Below, piece after piece: positions 1 to 11,800 of a stretch of DNA of 64,000 nt. The position numbers and the translations under genes were made by a program. Source of the DNA: Holothuria scabra (Eukaryota; Echinodermata; Holothuroidea; Aspidochirotida; Holothuriidae); contig CM074185.1 in the NCBI GenBank assembly GCA_037179385.1, positions 52,951,000 through 53,014,999 on the forward strand. Reading direction: 5' to 3'. Position 1 is the first letter of the stretch, and each line of letters begins with the position of its first letter. The notes under the pieces are model-generated. The model was not told the origin of the DNA. It did no database searches and saw nothing but the letters and a program-made list of their open reading frames with translations.

Positions 1-465
1 GCATTTGGTTGCATCCCTCTAAAGACTCTGTCCATCTCATCAAACTCTGTGGAGGGCCTCCTCATGAACATCTGTAGCAGAAGTGCTATGATAGCAAACA
101 CCAATAAGAATACTAGACCCAGGAATAAAAATTTCACACCAAATGGATTCAGTATTAGCAACGTAAGTTAAATCCTCAATCAGAATGCATGAGACAACTT
201 CTTTAATATACAAAATACAGCCACTTCCTCTACAAGCTGTTCTATCATTTCGAAAAATCTTGTAACCCTTAATACTAAGTTCAGCATTGCCAATATCTTC
301 AGTGGCCCATGACTCAGTTATCATAATAATGTCAGGATTGTATTCATAAACATAACAATCAAGCTCACTCAGTTTATTCATAATACTTCTAGCATTTGCC
401 AAGAAACAATTCAGCACTCCAGAACTACTACAAGAATTCGATGTACTTAAACTTTTGCTTATCAT
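1..465 (-). mobile_element. LINE ORF2 fragment, endonuclease domain (N-terminal part)
   Basis: Read on the minus strand from 465, the frame gives the start of an apurinic-type endonuclease (EEP fold) like those that open ORF2 of CR1/L2-type non-LTR retrotransposons. Visible hallmarks are NARSIMNKLSEL near the start, PDIIMITESW (the catalytic Glu of this family lies in the TESW-like motif) and later GVCYHSTSATD. The frame stops at about 42, but the next frame carries on with LINE-like sequence to the window edge, so the copy has a frameshift and is probably dead. Upstream on the same strand lies an ORF1 tail, the normal LINE order. The clade is inferred from motif style; Jockey-like elements are an alternative. 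Confidence 0.8.
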
Positions 466-548
466 AACAGAAGAATCTGCATTATCCTGAGACTTATCAG
501 GAACACTATTTACATAATTACAAGAATTGACGTTAGTTGCACTTTGTG

Positions 549-828
549 CTAGGACACGGCTGGGCCGTGTCCTCTGTGCAAAAAAGATGCACCATTAGAT
601 CTTGTTACAATTTGACCACGACTCAAAATTAAATTTGTCTCACCACTCTCCCTTCTACGTTTTAGTTCAGTTCGAAGCTCATAATCCTTTTTCCTTTCCT
701 TTACTGTTAAGTCAGGGTTAATATAAACACCTTTCCAATCATCCTTATCTCGTATTTTTTTTGCAACTCTCAGAACCTTATGTTTTTGGTTGGCAGAGCC
801 TAGTTTTACAACTAATTTACGGTCATAT
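549..828 (-). mobile_element. LINE ORF1 C-terminal fragment
   Basis: The minus-strand frame ending at a TAG at 549-551 encodes a basic stretch with VYINPDLTVKERKKDYEL followed by an RRRESGETNL-type segment. This pattern is typical of the C-terminal part of ORF1 proteins of CR1/L2-like LINEs. It lies 84 bases upstream of the endonuclease frame, as expected for ORF1 then ORF2. The coding similarity fades near 828, where a hAT-like insertion appears to begin, so the 5' part of the LINE is missing. The last codons and the stop lie inside a strong inverted repeat (551-573). Confidence 0.7.
551..573. repeat. Perfect hairpin at the end of LINE ORF1
   Basis: Two 10-base arms (AGGACACGGC and GCCGTGTCCT) flank a 3-base loop. 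The structure covers the final codons and stop of the ORF1 frame, in the short gap before the endonuclease frame. Confidence 0.8.
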
Positions 829-1298
829 GTTGTCCAACCTTTCTCAGCGGTGGGCCACATGTAATGGTTATGATGGACGAGGGGCCGCATTCTATATTCG
901 TATTTTTTTTTTCAATTTTTCCCGACTCCCAAGGCAACAAAATGCAATCATTGCGCGTAGGGAACACTGATTCATTTTCGTTTTTGATTGAACAAATATA
1001 TAAATTTTAGCAAAAATTGATGGTGTTGGGCAGAATATTCGGACAAAGTTTTTTCATATTCCTCCTGAATATTTCTCAATCCGCCCATGTGGACAACACT
1101 CCAATGTAGCTACATGTAGCAGACATTTCAAATGAATTATTTCATTCAAAAGTAAGCATGCCATAGCGGACGTCTGAAGTTGACATCAATTAATCTGCTT
1201 ATTGAATAATTTTGCAATGTAGATTATTTCTGACGGGCCGGACGCAACCTTTTCGCGGGCCGGACCGTGGCCCGCGGGCCGTAGGTTGGACAACCCTG
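825..1298. mobile_element. hAT-like non-autonomous element (degenerate)
   Basis: The right end on the + strand reads AGGTTGGACAACCCTG after a GGCCCGCGGGCC block, a terminus well known from hAT elements (CAGGG...CGGCCCGCGGGCCG in the other direction). The left end at about 830 has the inverted counterpart TTGTCCAACCT followed by a GGTGGGCCACA block. The interior has no long frame. The outermost left bases have diverged and I could not find a matching 8-bp target duplication, so the exact left border is uncertain. Confidence 0.55.
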
Positions 1299-1312
1299 GT
1301 CTAAAGCATAGA

Positions 1313-1690
1313 GGCCTACTGGAGATTTAAAGTTTTCAAGGCAATGTGCAGCCACTGCTGCAAAGGATAATAGAGTACTTGGACTGTTCAAGAGGAATTT
1401 TATCAATTTTAGTAAGGAAGTTCGGTTTCTCCCATAGAGTTGTAAACGAGTGGAATTGTCTGCCTGATTGGGTAGTTAACTGCTCTAAGGTTAACATCGA
1501 CAAGTTCTTCCACGTCTGTCGTAGAATCTGATTGTTTCGGGGTGTTTTCTAGGTTTGGTGGATTGACTTTTGATTAGGGCTTGGACTTCGGGGCATCTTA
1601 TGGGGCCTTGGCCCTCCTTTGCCCTTTAACCTGTTATGTCATGTCATGTCATGTCATGTCATGTCATGTCATGTCATGTTATGTTATGTT
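1313..1690 (+). mobile_element. LINE 3' end: reverse-transcriptase C-terminus plus ATGTC tail
   Basis: A + strand frame encodes the usual end of CR1/L2-type ORF2: FSHRVVNEWNCLPDWVVN followed by a VNIDKFF-like segment. The 3' UTR contains CCTCCTTTGCCCTTTAACC and then about 11 units of a 5-base repeat, ATGTC turning into ATGTT, at 1635-1690. Microsatellite tails are typical of L2/CR1 LINEs. The same 3' end occurs at 7190-7465, which confirms that it is a repeat family. It lies opposite in direction to the LINE fragment at 1-828, so it comes from a separate insertion. Confidence 0.75.
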
Positions 1691-2704
1691 AGGTAAGGCG
1701 TAGATCGGGGGGGGGGTTGGGAGGATGGGGGTATATGTCCCCCAATATCTGACTAGCGGGGAGATGGTCAGGAACTATGCTAAATTTATTCTTCTTTCAT
1801 GAAAACATGATTCAGCTTGCAAAAGAGTTCGTGTCTAGGTCAGAGAAAAGAGAAAAAAAAAACAAGTATGCATAACTTCACTGAAGTGTAAATCAATATG
1901 GTTATGGGTCTGGCTTAGTGCATTAACAGTGATCTCTGACCAAGAAATGAAACGTGGTAACGTCAAAATCAGGCGCTTTTGACAATTTGAAGAAATCACG
2001 TTTTCTCTTTCAGAAATTTTTACCTTGTAACTCATGAAAAACTTGAGGGTATGGTTTGTTTTCCAAAGTAAGCAAATTTCTCTTATTCTGGGGTGAAGTT
2101 TACGACCTCCTCACTACTGTAGCTTAGCAACATGGAGAGTAGGTATTGCTCATTCGAAAAGTCCTGTTTCGTTCCTTGTGACTCTCCTCTCCCTCTTATT
2201 CAATAAATTGCATAGTAATATACTCAAATAATGTCTTTTTAAAAACGGAAACCCACTGTGAACCGTAATGCCTTACACGATCAATCAATTTTTGACCGGT
2301 ACATTGCCTTATTAAGCCTTATTATCCCAAGGGGTACGCCGGGCGAATTCAGTCGCCCTTAAGGCTGCAGTGAATCGAACAATTAAGTTACTTTCGTGAA
2401 CATGGATGGGGTCAATTTCGTAAGGAATTCTTCAACATCCGTTTAATCTTTAGGGGTAGAAAATTATAAAAACCCACAATAACTGAATTTACTGAATGGG
2501 TGATTTTGAACATCACTTGTTCTGTTATAACACTATTTTGTTACATATCGGAATTGAATCGGAGACTTCTCATGTCTCATAGGTCATAGCTCTGTTAAAA
2601 CTCATTACATGTCCCATCTTTAATCCGAGCGCGCAAGGTCACCCATAACCAAGACTTGTGTTGTAGACCAGGGAGCTGGAAATTCCACGTGCAGACGTAA
2701 CTAT
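1691..2704. other. Intergenic, no gene recognised
   Basis: AT-rich sequence with a G-run near 1709 and only short, unconvincing open frames. I see no recognisable coding motif, tRNA or clear element border. Confidence 0.5.
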
Positions 2705-4602
2705 AAGGGTGGCACCAGTGGGGAACCAGGGGCCACACCCCCATCGGGGAAGGCCGCCCTTCCCCTGTTGTTGAGATGATCTGGTTTCGTCGGGGAGCCT
2801 TCATCTATAGGCCCACGAAAAAAGATGAAAGCCCGATAAACATTAGTCCAGGGCGATCTCCTTGATTTTTCTTTTCTTTATTTCCTTACAAACGGACGAG
2901 AAGTTGTTCAGGTAAATGAAGTGCCCAGTGGTTTGCCATCAGTCCTTCCCCGACAGCCGAATTCGAGAAACGGTAATGACAATCGACCAGGCCGTTTCCA
3001 GTCATACATAATGATTGACAGAAGTGTAGGAATACGTCCTCCTGTCCTGATAAGTCTGACTGAAAAATCATTTGAAGCCACTTTGTTGTAATGTGACATA
3101 TTTTCAAAGACGTCGAAAGTAAAACCATTTATTGTCGGGAGTTCGGATAGTCACATGGAAAATTTTATAAACTTAGTGGTCCTGTGCATTTCTAGTTAGT
3201 TTACGGGCAGGAATACATTTTTCAGACAAAATAGACTATATTCTGCCTCATACCAAACTAAAACGCTCCAGTCCACATATGTCAATATACAAAATATAAA
3301 ACTTGAAACATTTTGGGGATCCAAACCTTTCCTCGAGGAAAATTCCTAGGGCCTTAGTCTCCATGATGTTATTCAGAAACCCCAACAAAACTACAAATCA
3401 CCCCCTACTTGAATTTTCTCATAGGAGAGTCAGATTTTTCCATATCCCCCCAATCTGTCAAAAAATTACAGTTCTACCAATATAACCTTCAGATCCTCTA
3501 ATATGTGTTAAAAATGGCAAACTCTTTCATTTTTGATGGATACTACGTACAATAAAACACCCAAGCGAATGTTCTTAATCACTGCGACAATTGCTCTTGA
3601 CACGCATATCAATGAATATAAAGTCCAATTTTTTCGTTGTAACCTTACCCCAAAAAACAATTTCTTTCATGAAATTCTAAAACTTCTCCAATATGTTGTT
3701 AATTTTCAAATCTTCTCCAATAAGCTGTTAATTTACAAATCTTCGTTCAAAAAAGGAAAAATTTTTCCGGAAAATTTCCAGTTTCGTCTGAAGGCCTTAG
3801 TACCTAGGCCTAGAACGATGAAATGGGTAACCCCAAAAGAATTCAAGCTGTCGCCTATGTAACGTTTTTGATTTTGCCCATATGAAGGACAGATTCTTCT
3901 TTAAACACCCAAACTTTTTAATCGTCCTTACAAAAGCCAAATTTTGATTAAAAACTTTATCTTTCTAACAAATCTTCGTTCAAAAAAGGAAAAATTTTTC
4001 CGGAAAATTTCCAGTTTCGTCTGAAAGCCTTAGTACCTAGACCTAGTACGATGAAATGGGTAACCCCAAAAGAATTCAAGCTGTCGCCTATGTAACGTTT
4101 TTGATTTCGCCCATATGAAGGACAGATTCTTCATTAAACACCCAAACTTTTTAATCGTCCTTACAAAAGCCAAATTTTGATTAAAAACTTTATCTTTCTA
4201 ACAAATCTTCGTTCAAAAAAGGAAAAATTTTTCCGGAAAATTTTCAGTTTCGTCTGAAAGCCTTAGTACCTAGGCCTAGTACGATGAAATGGGTAACCCC
4301 AAAAGAATTCAAGCTGTCGCCTATGTAACGTTTTTGATTTCGCCCATATGAAGGACAGATTCTTCATTAAACACCCAAACTTTTTAATCGTCCTTACAAA
4401 AGCCAAATTTTGATTAAAAACTTTATCTTTCTAACAAACATTAGGATTAGATTTTAAAATATTTGTTGAAAAAACCCCAAAATTTCGGCTCGCTTTGCAC
4501 GCCTCTGGCTCTACTAAGTCACGTCCCACTGGAACTAACTCATTGCCTATGTCGGGGACTCAAAATGCTGGCCCCTGTCGGGGAAATCCTGGCGCCACCC
4601 TT
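2705..4602. mobile_element. Candidate DNA transposon-like element with inverted termini
   Basis: The left end reads AAGGGTGGCACCAG and the right end is its near-perfect inverse, CTGGCGCCACCCTT; both also carry an inner GGGGCCA / GGCCCC block. The span is about 1.9 kb, has no transposase frame, and contains the 233-bp triple repeat listed separately. No convincing target-site duplication was found. The pairing of these two ends is therefore an inference; two unrelated members of one family could give the same picture. Confidence 0.45.
3735..4433. repeat. Tandem repeat, 3 x 233 bp, near-identical units
   Basis: Units begin with ACAAATCTTCGTTC at 3735 and 3968 and with the same 14 bases at 4201; the spacing is exactly 233 bp twice, and the third unit ends at 4433. 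Units differ at only a handful of positions (for example AGGCCT against AGACCT near the middle). Each contains a TTTTTCCGGAAAATTT palindrome-like core. The high identity points to recent amplification or conversion. Confidence 0.95.
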
Positions 4603-5869
4603 GTTTAGGCGATTTTCTATGGCAAGTATTTAAAATCGATTCCAAGTTGTTTTGGGTGCTGAAAATAATATAGGATTAAGCCATATTACAACACAGGTCC
4701 AACATTTCACTATTCTCTCTGTTTCAATACTCTTTACAAACTCAATTTATTTACCGATATTTGATAATATTTTCAAGGGAATGGCTGGTAATTTGGGAAC
4801 TATATTATCTTATTCTGTAGGTTGTTCAAAAATTCCAGTTTAAGTTTATGTATTCATATGTAAGTCCTTTACATTATAAAGTTGCAAATAATCTAGTTAT
4901 CTCCAGCAAACTTGCAGGTCATGTAATGGTTTTCGAATTCAAATTTTTGTTACCGGGGATAACCATGAGTTGATAGCTGCCTTTTTAAACTTAACAGTAC
5001 ATCATTGCTGTAGACTTGTTCAGTTTCAGTCCTCCAGTGCAACTTGTTAAGGAGTTTTGTGCTCAAAAGAGCCTTTCCTAAGTGTATAAATATGTCAATA
5101 ACCAAGATCATTTTCCCTGTAATTTACCCTTAAAACTTTCTTCCTGGAGCATAGGCATAGGAAGCAGGTGGCTGCGGGGGCGATAGCCCCCCTCCTAGTG
5201 AAAGATGAGGAGGTGAAAGCATGATTCCGTCCCACTTCACGGGTCAGAAAACCTCTTTTTCATTTATGTGATATTCCCAACTCTTCTTTCTCATAGGAAA
5301 AAGCGAATAATTTAGCAAGAAAAATGTCGCCTTTGGGCAATGGGTAAGGCCGAGGTGCATAGTCTTTAAATTACTCCGCCCCCATATTTTCACTGTCCTG
5401 GGCCACTAGAGCGTTAAAACCCAGGAACTTCCGGAGGAAGCCCCCCTGTAGCCCCACCGGGGCTTCGCCCCTGGACCCCATCAGGGGCCCTATGGCTGGC
5501 CCCTGGACCCCACCCCAAACGGGCTTCGCGCTTTAGGCTTCGCCTGCACATCCTCTAGGTTTATCATGATTAAAAGCCATCCGTTCCCCAAGGGTGAAAA
5601 AAATCTACGCCCTTGGTCTTAAGACCATTTTGTTTTCGAACCTAGGATAAGTAAGCTACTGCGACATCGTTGCTCTTGTGGTTTGGTAGAATATTTGTGG
5701 AAATTGTGACTCTTCCAAAGAGTGTGTCTCCATGCGTAAAAACACAAAAGAAAGGTTTTGAACACATGCAGAGGCTACAACGCTCATTGATATCATCCTA
5801 AGAAGTCCCAGTGCGAAGTTTAAGTGCTCGGTGATCTATAAATTAAACAGATATGAAACGTAGGAGTGA
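4603..5869. other. Intergenic, low-complexity GC-rich patch
   Basis: No gene recognised. 5440-5550 is a GC-rich patch of CCCCTGGACCCCA and GGCTTCGCC-type words, similar in flavour to the degraded DNA-element ends elsewhere in the window. Confidence 0.4.
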
Positions 5870-5945
5870 ACAAAGCCGAGATCGTCTACTGGTCATGACA
5901 CTGAGTTGGGGCTGCAGTCACTTAGGTTCGAATCCTATTTAAAAC
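5870..5945 (+). repeat. tRNA-like SINE head
   Basis: The segment ends in TTAGGTTCGAATCCTA, a perfect pol III B box (GGTTCGAATCC) inside a TAGG/CCTA T-arm stem. An A-box-like TACTGGTCA lies about 40 bases upstream. There is no good acceptor stem, so this reads as a tRNA-derived SINE head or decayed tRNA rather than a working tRNA gene. Confidence 0.5.
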
Positions 5946-6055
5946 TCACAAAACTATCAGAAGGAAACCATTTATTGTACCTTATCTACAATTAACGTAA
6001 GTACTGTACACATCAAACTTTTGTTTTGTATCACGAAAAATAAAACTCAAGACAT

Positions 6056-6460
6056 GGAAATCTAGGTGTCTTCAGGTGTTTGAATCTAAGTATCAATCTG
6101 CTCCAACAATCCTTTCTATAATTATAACAGAGATCAAGACAAGGGTCGCAGCTGATCACAAACGTTTCACTAAAACTAAGTTCGATAAGGTTTGGGTGGG
6201 TAATAACTCTTCCGTTATCATGAGAGACAAAAAGCTGAAATTTCGTCCGGTAACATTTTTGTTTGTGATATGTGATTATTTGTATTAAGTTATTCTTGCT
6301 TGATCCCCTGTGGGATTTGATTGGTACTATGAAATGTGTGTAAAATTGTATAAACATGTAAATATTTTAGCTCTGTAAAAATTAATTAACTAAGCTGTAA
6401 ATACTTGTAAATATTAAAGTTACTTTCCAAAGATGGGAATAAAGTTCTTCTTAAAAAAAA
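6056..6460 (+). mobile_element. Retroelement 3' fragment with poly(A) (copy A)
   Basis: It ends in GATGGGAATAAAGTTCTTC and a short A-run, and is flanked by direct repeats ACTCAAGACAT at 6045-6055 and 6461-6471. That is the mark of target-primed insertion. The 5' part has a 70-codon open frame (6076-6288) of unknown identity. It shares its last approx. 80 bases with the copies at 6472 and 8613. Confidence 0.7.
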
Positions 6461-6471
6461 ACTCAAGACAT

Positions 6472-6731
6472 CACTTGCATTTTATTTATTTTCCAATTTT
6501 CGTAGGTACATATGTATACAAGTCAAGAAAAAGAAGATTTCTTCCTTCCAATTAAAAAAATGTGATGTAAGTTAAGTGAATTATGATGTCAATGTAATGA
6601 TATTGTAAGTTGAATTAATTAGGTCGTAAATATTTGTAAGTATTGTATTTATTTTCCAACCTATGTTTTATATATATGTACATATGTATATATTTTCAAG
6701 ATGGGAATAAAGTTCTTCCTTAAAAAAAAAA
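6472..6731 (+). mobile_element. Retroelement 3' fragment with poly(A) (copy B)
   Basis: A non-coding 260-bp piece starting near TTGCATTTTATTTATTTTCC and ending in GATGGGAATAAAGTTCTTCC plus an A-run. It is flanked by the same 11-base ACTCAAGACAT (6461-6471 and 6732-6742) that flanks copy A, so three copies of the target sequence bracket two insertions. It is very close in sequence to copy C at 8613-8879. Confidence 0.75.
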
Positions 6732-7189
6732 ACTCAAGACATTACTGAAAAGTTAGTCCGTTCTTTTCAACCTGTAAATTATGGCAGTGAGGGACCATCT
6801 TATACTAATCCTAGAATATAATCTGACAATGTGAATTCGTGTATGAAAATTATAGTTTTAATTTCCTCAAAGTTTTTTGTTCAGTTGCATCTTAACTACA
6901 ATCTGTGTAAAAATGGGGGGGGGGGCAGTAAATTAAAAAAAAAGACATGGATGTCGGTATTTTCCCTTTGAAGCTTGCAACGAATTAACGCGAAATTGAG
7001 ACGATTCCCACTTGCTTTGGGAATAGAGCAGCCTCGCTTCCTGTTGAGTAAACTCTATAGAAAGGTAGGGGATTAGGATAATTTCTTACTTCTTCAGAAT
7101 GATTTGGATAGGTTATTTTCATGGTCTCAGACTTGGCAGTTATCCTCGGGTTAGAGGCCATTGTAAAAACTTGATAAGTCTTTTGCTGA

Positions 7190-7465
7190 ACTTGACATGG
7201 GGATGTCCAGTTTCTCTCGTAGGGTTGCTTATGAGTGGAATAGCCTCCTAGAGTGCATGGTTGTTAACTCCACATCAGTGCATTGCTTTGGGTAAACATT
7301 GACAAGTTTTTCCATGACTGTGGTAGATTCTAATCTTTCTTGGCTCGATAGGTGTTGGTGGTTTGCTTTTTTGCGGGGGGGGGGGGGGGGGCTGGTGGAT
7401 AACGTGGAATCTTACGGGGCCTTTATATCCCTCCTTTGCCCTTTAACCTGTTATGTTACGTTAAA
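7190..7465 (+). mobile_element. LINE 3' end, second copy
   Basis: It matches 1313-1690: a decayed frame with VAYEWNSL in place of VVNEWNCL, then CCCTCCTTTGCCCTTTAACC and TGTTATGTTACG. A G-run at 7374-7390 replaces part of the 3' UTR. The frame is broken. Confidence 0.65.
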
Positions 7466-8612
7466 CGGAAGTACGTATTTACTTTCAGCTGATTATATCG
7501 GTTAGCCTTTCCACAAGGAAGTAAAAACTTGGATTCTGAGGTCATTGGTAATCAGGCCTCAACAAAAACCTTAAAACGAGCTCACAAGATGGCGAGCAAG
7601 ATAAAAAGCAACTCCCCAAAACGAAATACCTTCTAGCCACGTAATTCACTGTTACTGCTACATAACACTACTACCAAACCACCGTACACAGTTTACGATC
7701 ACACAGAGCACATGATACGTTTTGGTATGCAGATCTGGTCAAGTAGGAAGATATTGTAGCAGTGAAAACCGCGTTTGATTTTTTTGTTGTGGCGAATGCT
7801 ATAACTTGTTTTCTGCGGCCCGCTGAAGCACAGGACCTCCACATGTACGGTAGTTTTAGCTTGTAAGCTTTAATTTACAAGCAATAGCCTGTGTACTGGT
7901 CAAATTCGAACCACTCGTCAACAAGGAGAAGCTACTATAAATGGAACTATCCAAATTGAAAATGTTACTCGCCTATGGCAAGTTGGTGAGCTGTTTTGTC
8001 GAGGCCTACATTGAACATCCATTTTCTTGTCAAGAGGCAGTCATAAACATTTATCCCGTCTTAGGATTTACTTGTTGTCAACAAGTTGGTTGAAGCAATA
8101 TATCATAGCCTAAGTTCTATGTTTTCATGCACAACACAAAATTGCTGTAAACTCTGTGTCTATTTTTTTTTTTAGAAACCCAAGCAAGATGAAGTGGCGC
8201 CACCACTTTGCAAAGTTCTGAAAACTGAGAGAGCGCCCCAGTTTTGTTTTTGTTTTTTTAAATAATAAAAGACTAAAACCAATACTTTCCCAGAGTTGGA
8301 CGAATGAAGTATGCACAGCTGAGGGCATAGTATTGGCTCGAAGAGGACCAGGCTTGATGTCAACTGGTGAGGATAAGTAGCTTCTCTTTTTTTAATTTTT
8401 TGTTCGTCTAAACGATTCTTGTTAAAAGCCAACAAAGCTATCAAGAAATACTGTCAATAATTATTAAAACTATTAAAGACAGAATCGAAGCCGATTACAG
8501 AAGATTTTCGAAATTTTTCAAAATGTGGATTAAGGATAGGTCATGTGTTACCCTGGGGAATGGTGACCTTATTTATAATTTGTAACAAAGGTTTCATACT
8601 GTAATTACTGTT

Positions 8613-8879
8613 AACACTTGCATTTTATTTATTTATTTATTTTCCAATTTTCGTAGGTACATATGTATATGAGTCAAGAAAAGAAGATTTCTTCCTTCCA
8701 ATTTAAAATGTGATGTATAAGTGAATTGAATTATGATGTTAATGTAATGATACTGTAAGTTGAATTAATTAGTTCGTAAATATTTGTAAGTATTATATTT
8801 ATTTTCCAACCTATGTTTTATATATATGTATATATTTTCAAGATGGGAATAAAGTTCTTCCTTAAAAAAAAAAAAAAAA
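8613..8879 (+). mobile_element. Retroelement 3' fragment with poly(A) (copy C)
   Basis: The same family as 6472-6731, sharing CCAATTTTCGTAGGTACATA and ending in GATGGGAATAAAGTTCTTCC with a run of 17 A. No target duplication was identified here. Confidence 0.7.
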
Positions 8880-11800
8880 GAAAGCCAACTGGAGAAAAAA
8901 TAATCATTATATTCTAAACAGAAGAATGTAGAAATACCTATCGCTATGCATAATTCTAAATGCAACATCATGTGGTTATTACAAATGCATTTTCCGTCAG
9001 GATGAAAAATGGACTTCGCCGACTGGAAATTGATCTTTCATTGATGGCTTTCATGGCAATGGGAGGAGTGCAAAGTGTTTTGAGAAGAGTTACAATTTAA
9101 GAACGCATATAACGCACATAGTTCAATAAAGCCAAACCATTTTGTCACCATACGACATACCGTTATAAAGTGACATATACCCATTACATATCTTGCATAA
9201 CATGGTTTGTATACCGATTGTACTACGCAAGTATATTTTCACAAAGTAGAAATGCCACACCCTCATTTCTAAGAACTTACTAATCTCAGCTCATCTTCTT
9301 GGGCTCAGTCATGGTGAAGTGCTATTTCAATTTGTAACTCGACTGACTCTTACCCATCATTATTATCACTACAAGCTTTCACTAAAGACCAACCGAATAC
9401 ATCTTTCCTTAATAAAGTGCCTATAGACTCATTACTGTAATAGTAGTTTTATCAGGATTGTTAAGAATCTGCGTAAGATGATCCTAGACTACTCGATAAA
9501 GATTCTTGGTACAATACGCAATATTAAGTATGAAACCAGGAGAAATAACTTTTATTTGCCAATGAAGAAAGGACCTCACACCAGAAATACTGGACTTACA
9601 GCAGATGAATAAAAGAAAATCAGGCCCTTCTCTTCTCAATGGTTATTCAAGGGAACTTCTATCCAGAACAAATAACAGCTCCCTGGTCATACTTCATCTT
9701 ACAGACATTTATAGACATCCCTCATCTATTTTAGTCCTTCTTGCATCTATTTTCAAGAATTTTCCTTACAAACCACTATAATTTATGATTTCTGATTTTT
9801 TTCCGCGGAGACAACGGCGCCTCATCTTACGGATTTACGACATTGGACCTTCATGGGTCAATGACTTGATGGACTAATTTGCATAACCCGTAAAGATGGG
9901 AGCTGATATTATTGTTGAAAATTCACATCGTGCAAACACATCGGAATTTGGGTGAACATTTAGACCTCTGTACGCACTCACGGACCTCTCTGTAGCAAAT
10001 CATACAGTCTTTTTACTAAGGAAGTCGATTTGTGGAGGAGAGGGGCCTGAAAGTTGCTTCTGAATGATACCCTGGTGTAGGGGCCCTGGTGTAGGGGCCC
10101 TGGTGTAGGGGCCGTGGTGTAGGGGCCCTGGTGTAGGGGCCCAGGGTTTTCCTCTTCAAAATAATTTGAGTCTATCTGAAGTCCCTTAGATGAAATATCA
10201 TGTGAAATATATTGGGCACATGTTAGGGAAAATTGATGCACTTTTATGACAATTTTAACACTAAAGGGGATTCGTTCTTGAATTGAGGGGTAGAATAATT
10301 CTTATCACAATTCACATTCACACATCATGTGACTATTTAAGGGAAGAACAAAATTTTTTAATAGAACTATTAGCCTCTAAACGTATATCTTCAAATAATG
10401 TGTACAGTGTTAACAAAGCAAAGAACATTTAGGGGCTGAATTTTTGGAGGGTTCCCCTTTGAAAGAAATTTCTCACATCACAGTTAGACTAACTTAAACG
10501 GGGGTTAAATTTTCTTTCTGTGTGAATATACGGTTATGAAACAGGCGGCAACCTCTTGAATAAATAGGTTCAAATATGAAACAAGCAATTGCTACCACAG
10601 CACATTAGACAACTTTTCTGGAAGTTCCCTAATTTGGATTGGATTATTTTGGGGGAAAATATTTCGAGCCAAAGTTCCACAACCATATTTTAAACTACAA
10701 GCCACATGTTTATTTAGGTGCGTAGCTAGACCTATAAAGGGGTAGGAGCACACCAGTGTGGTGTTTGCTAGCCTGGGGTGTTCCCTCCCTTACAGAATTT
10801 TTTGCCTTTATGAAGAAACCTAGGTAAGAGGTTTTTTGACTTGAAAAAATTAATCTTGAAGGTTTAGTTGTGATTTATTGAAAAATACTTAGTTTTTATC
10901 TTAAGTGTTAGACATTTTTCTTGGATTTGGTACTTTAAGGGGGGGGGTTTCTACAAATTTAATATGAAATTCAACATATAAATTCATTTTTATACGAATT
11001 GTAGAATATCATGGGAAAAAATGAAATGCATGAAGCTGGTGTTACATTTCCGGAAACTGCAACATTTTAGTACAAAGCCTCCTGAAACCAACGAAATATG
11101 CAACCTCTGACATGGATATAGAAAAACAAAAATAAAAAGCCCCCCCCCCCCCCCGGAAAAAAACCGGTAAAGAAATGTTGAATTTTAGAAGAACAGTGCA
11201 AAACATCGCATTTGTTTGTCCCTTGAGCTATACTTACATTAATTCACACTCTAGAAGTGGCCAAATTTCGGTCCTGGCGCCCCTTTCATCTGGACTGACT
11301 CCACTTTTTTCTTGATTTTTTTTGAGTGCAGTAAAATTGATCGCTCGTAGACTACACATGAAGGCTTCCATTCCCCCATCATACTGATGGTGCATCCTCT
11401 CGTATTGATAGTAGCGAGGACAAAACTAGGAGGAAATGAGTGCAGTGGGGAGGGTGGGTTTTTTTTCTGAAGATATAGCAGTAAACAGCCCGCTGTAACG
11501 GTGTTGAAAATGAACCATGCACTTCGCAGCTGGCCAGAAGACCCTAATCCCACAGTGGGAGGGAGGACAAACTGTTTAAAAGTTCGGAACTCATTTAGGG
11601 GAACTATTACTGAATTTCAGGAGCAAAATCTACCTTCATTCGTTCATGGAGCCACCACCTCCGAAGTGGCAGCCCCATGACTTGATGGTCTGTAGTATAT
11701 CTGTAGAGAGAAAGAGAGAGTACAACGAGGTAACTTATTTGGAAGTTGCCATGACAACATCGTGAAAGAACCTTTTGAAGAGGATTACACCCATGAAAAC

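Noticed and set aside
5870..5945. Functional tRNA gene
   Set aside because: Good B box and T arm, but no acceptor stem pairing could be made; more likely a SINE head.
10070..10142. CRISPR-like array
   Set aside because: Direct 14-bp repeats without spacers, in a eukaryotic genome; a minisatellite.
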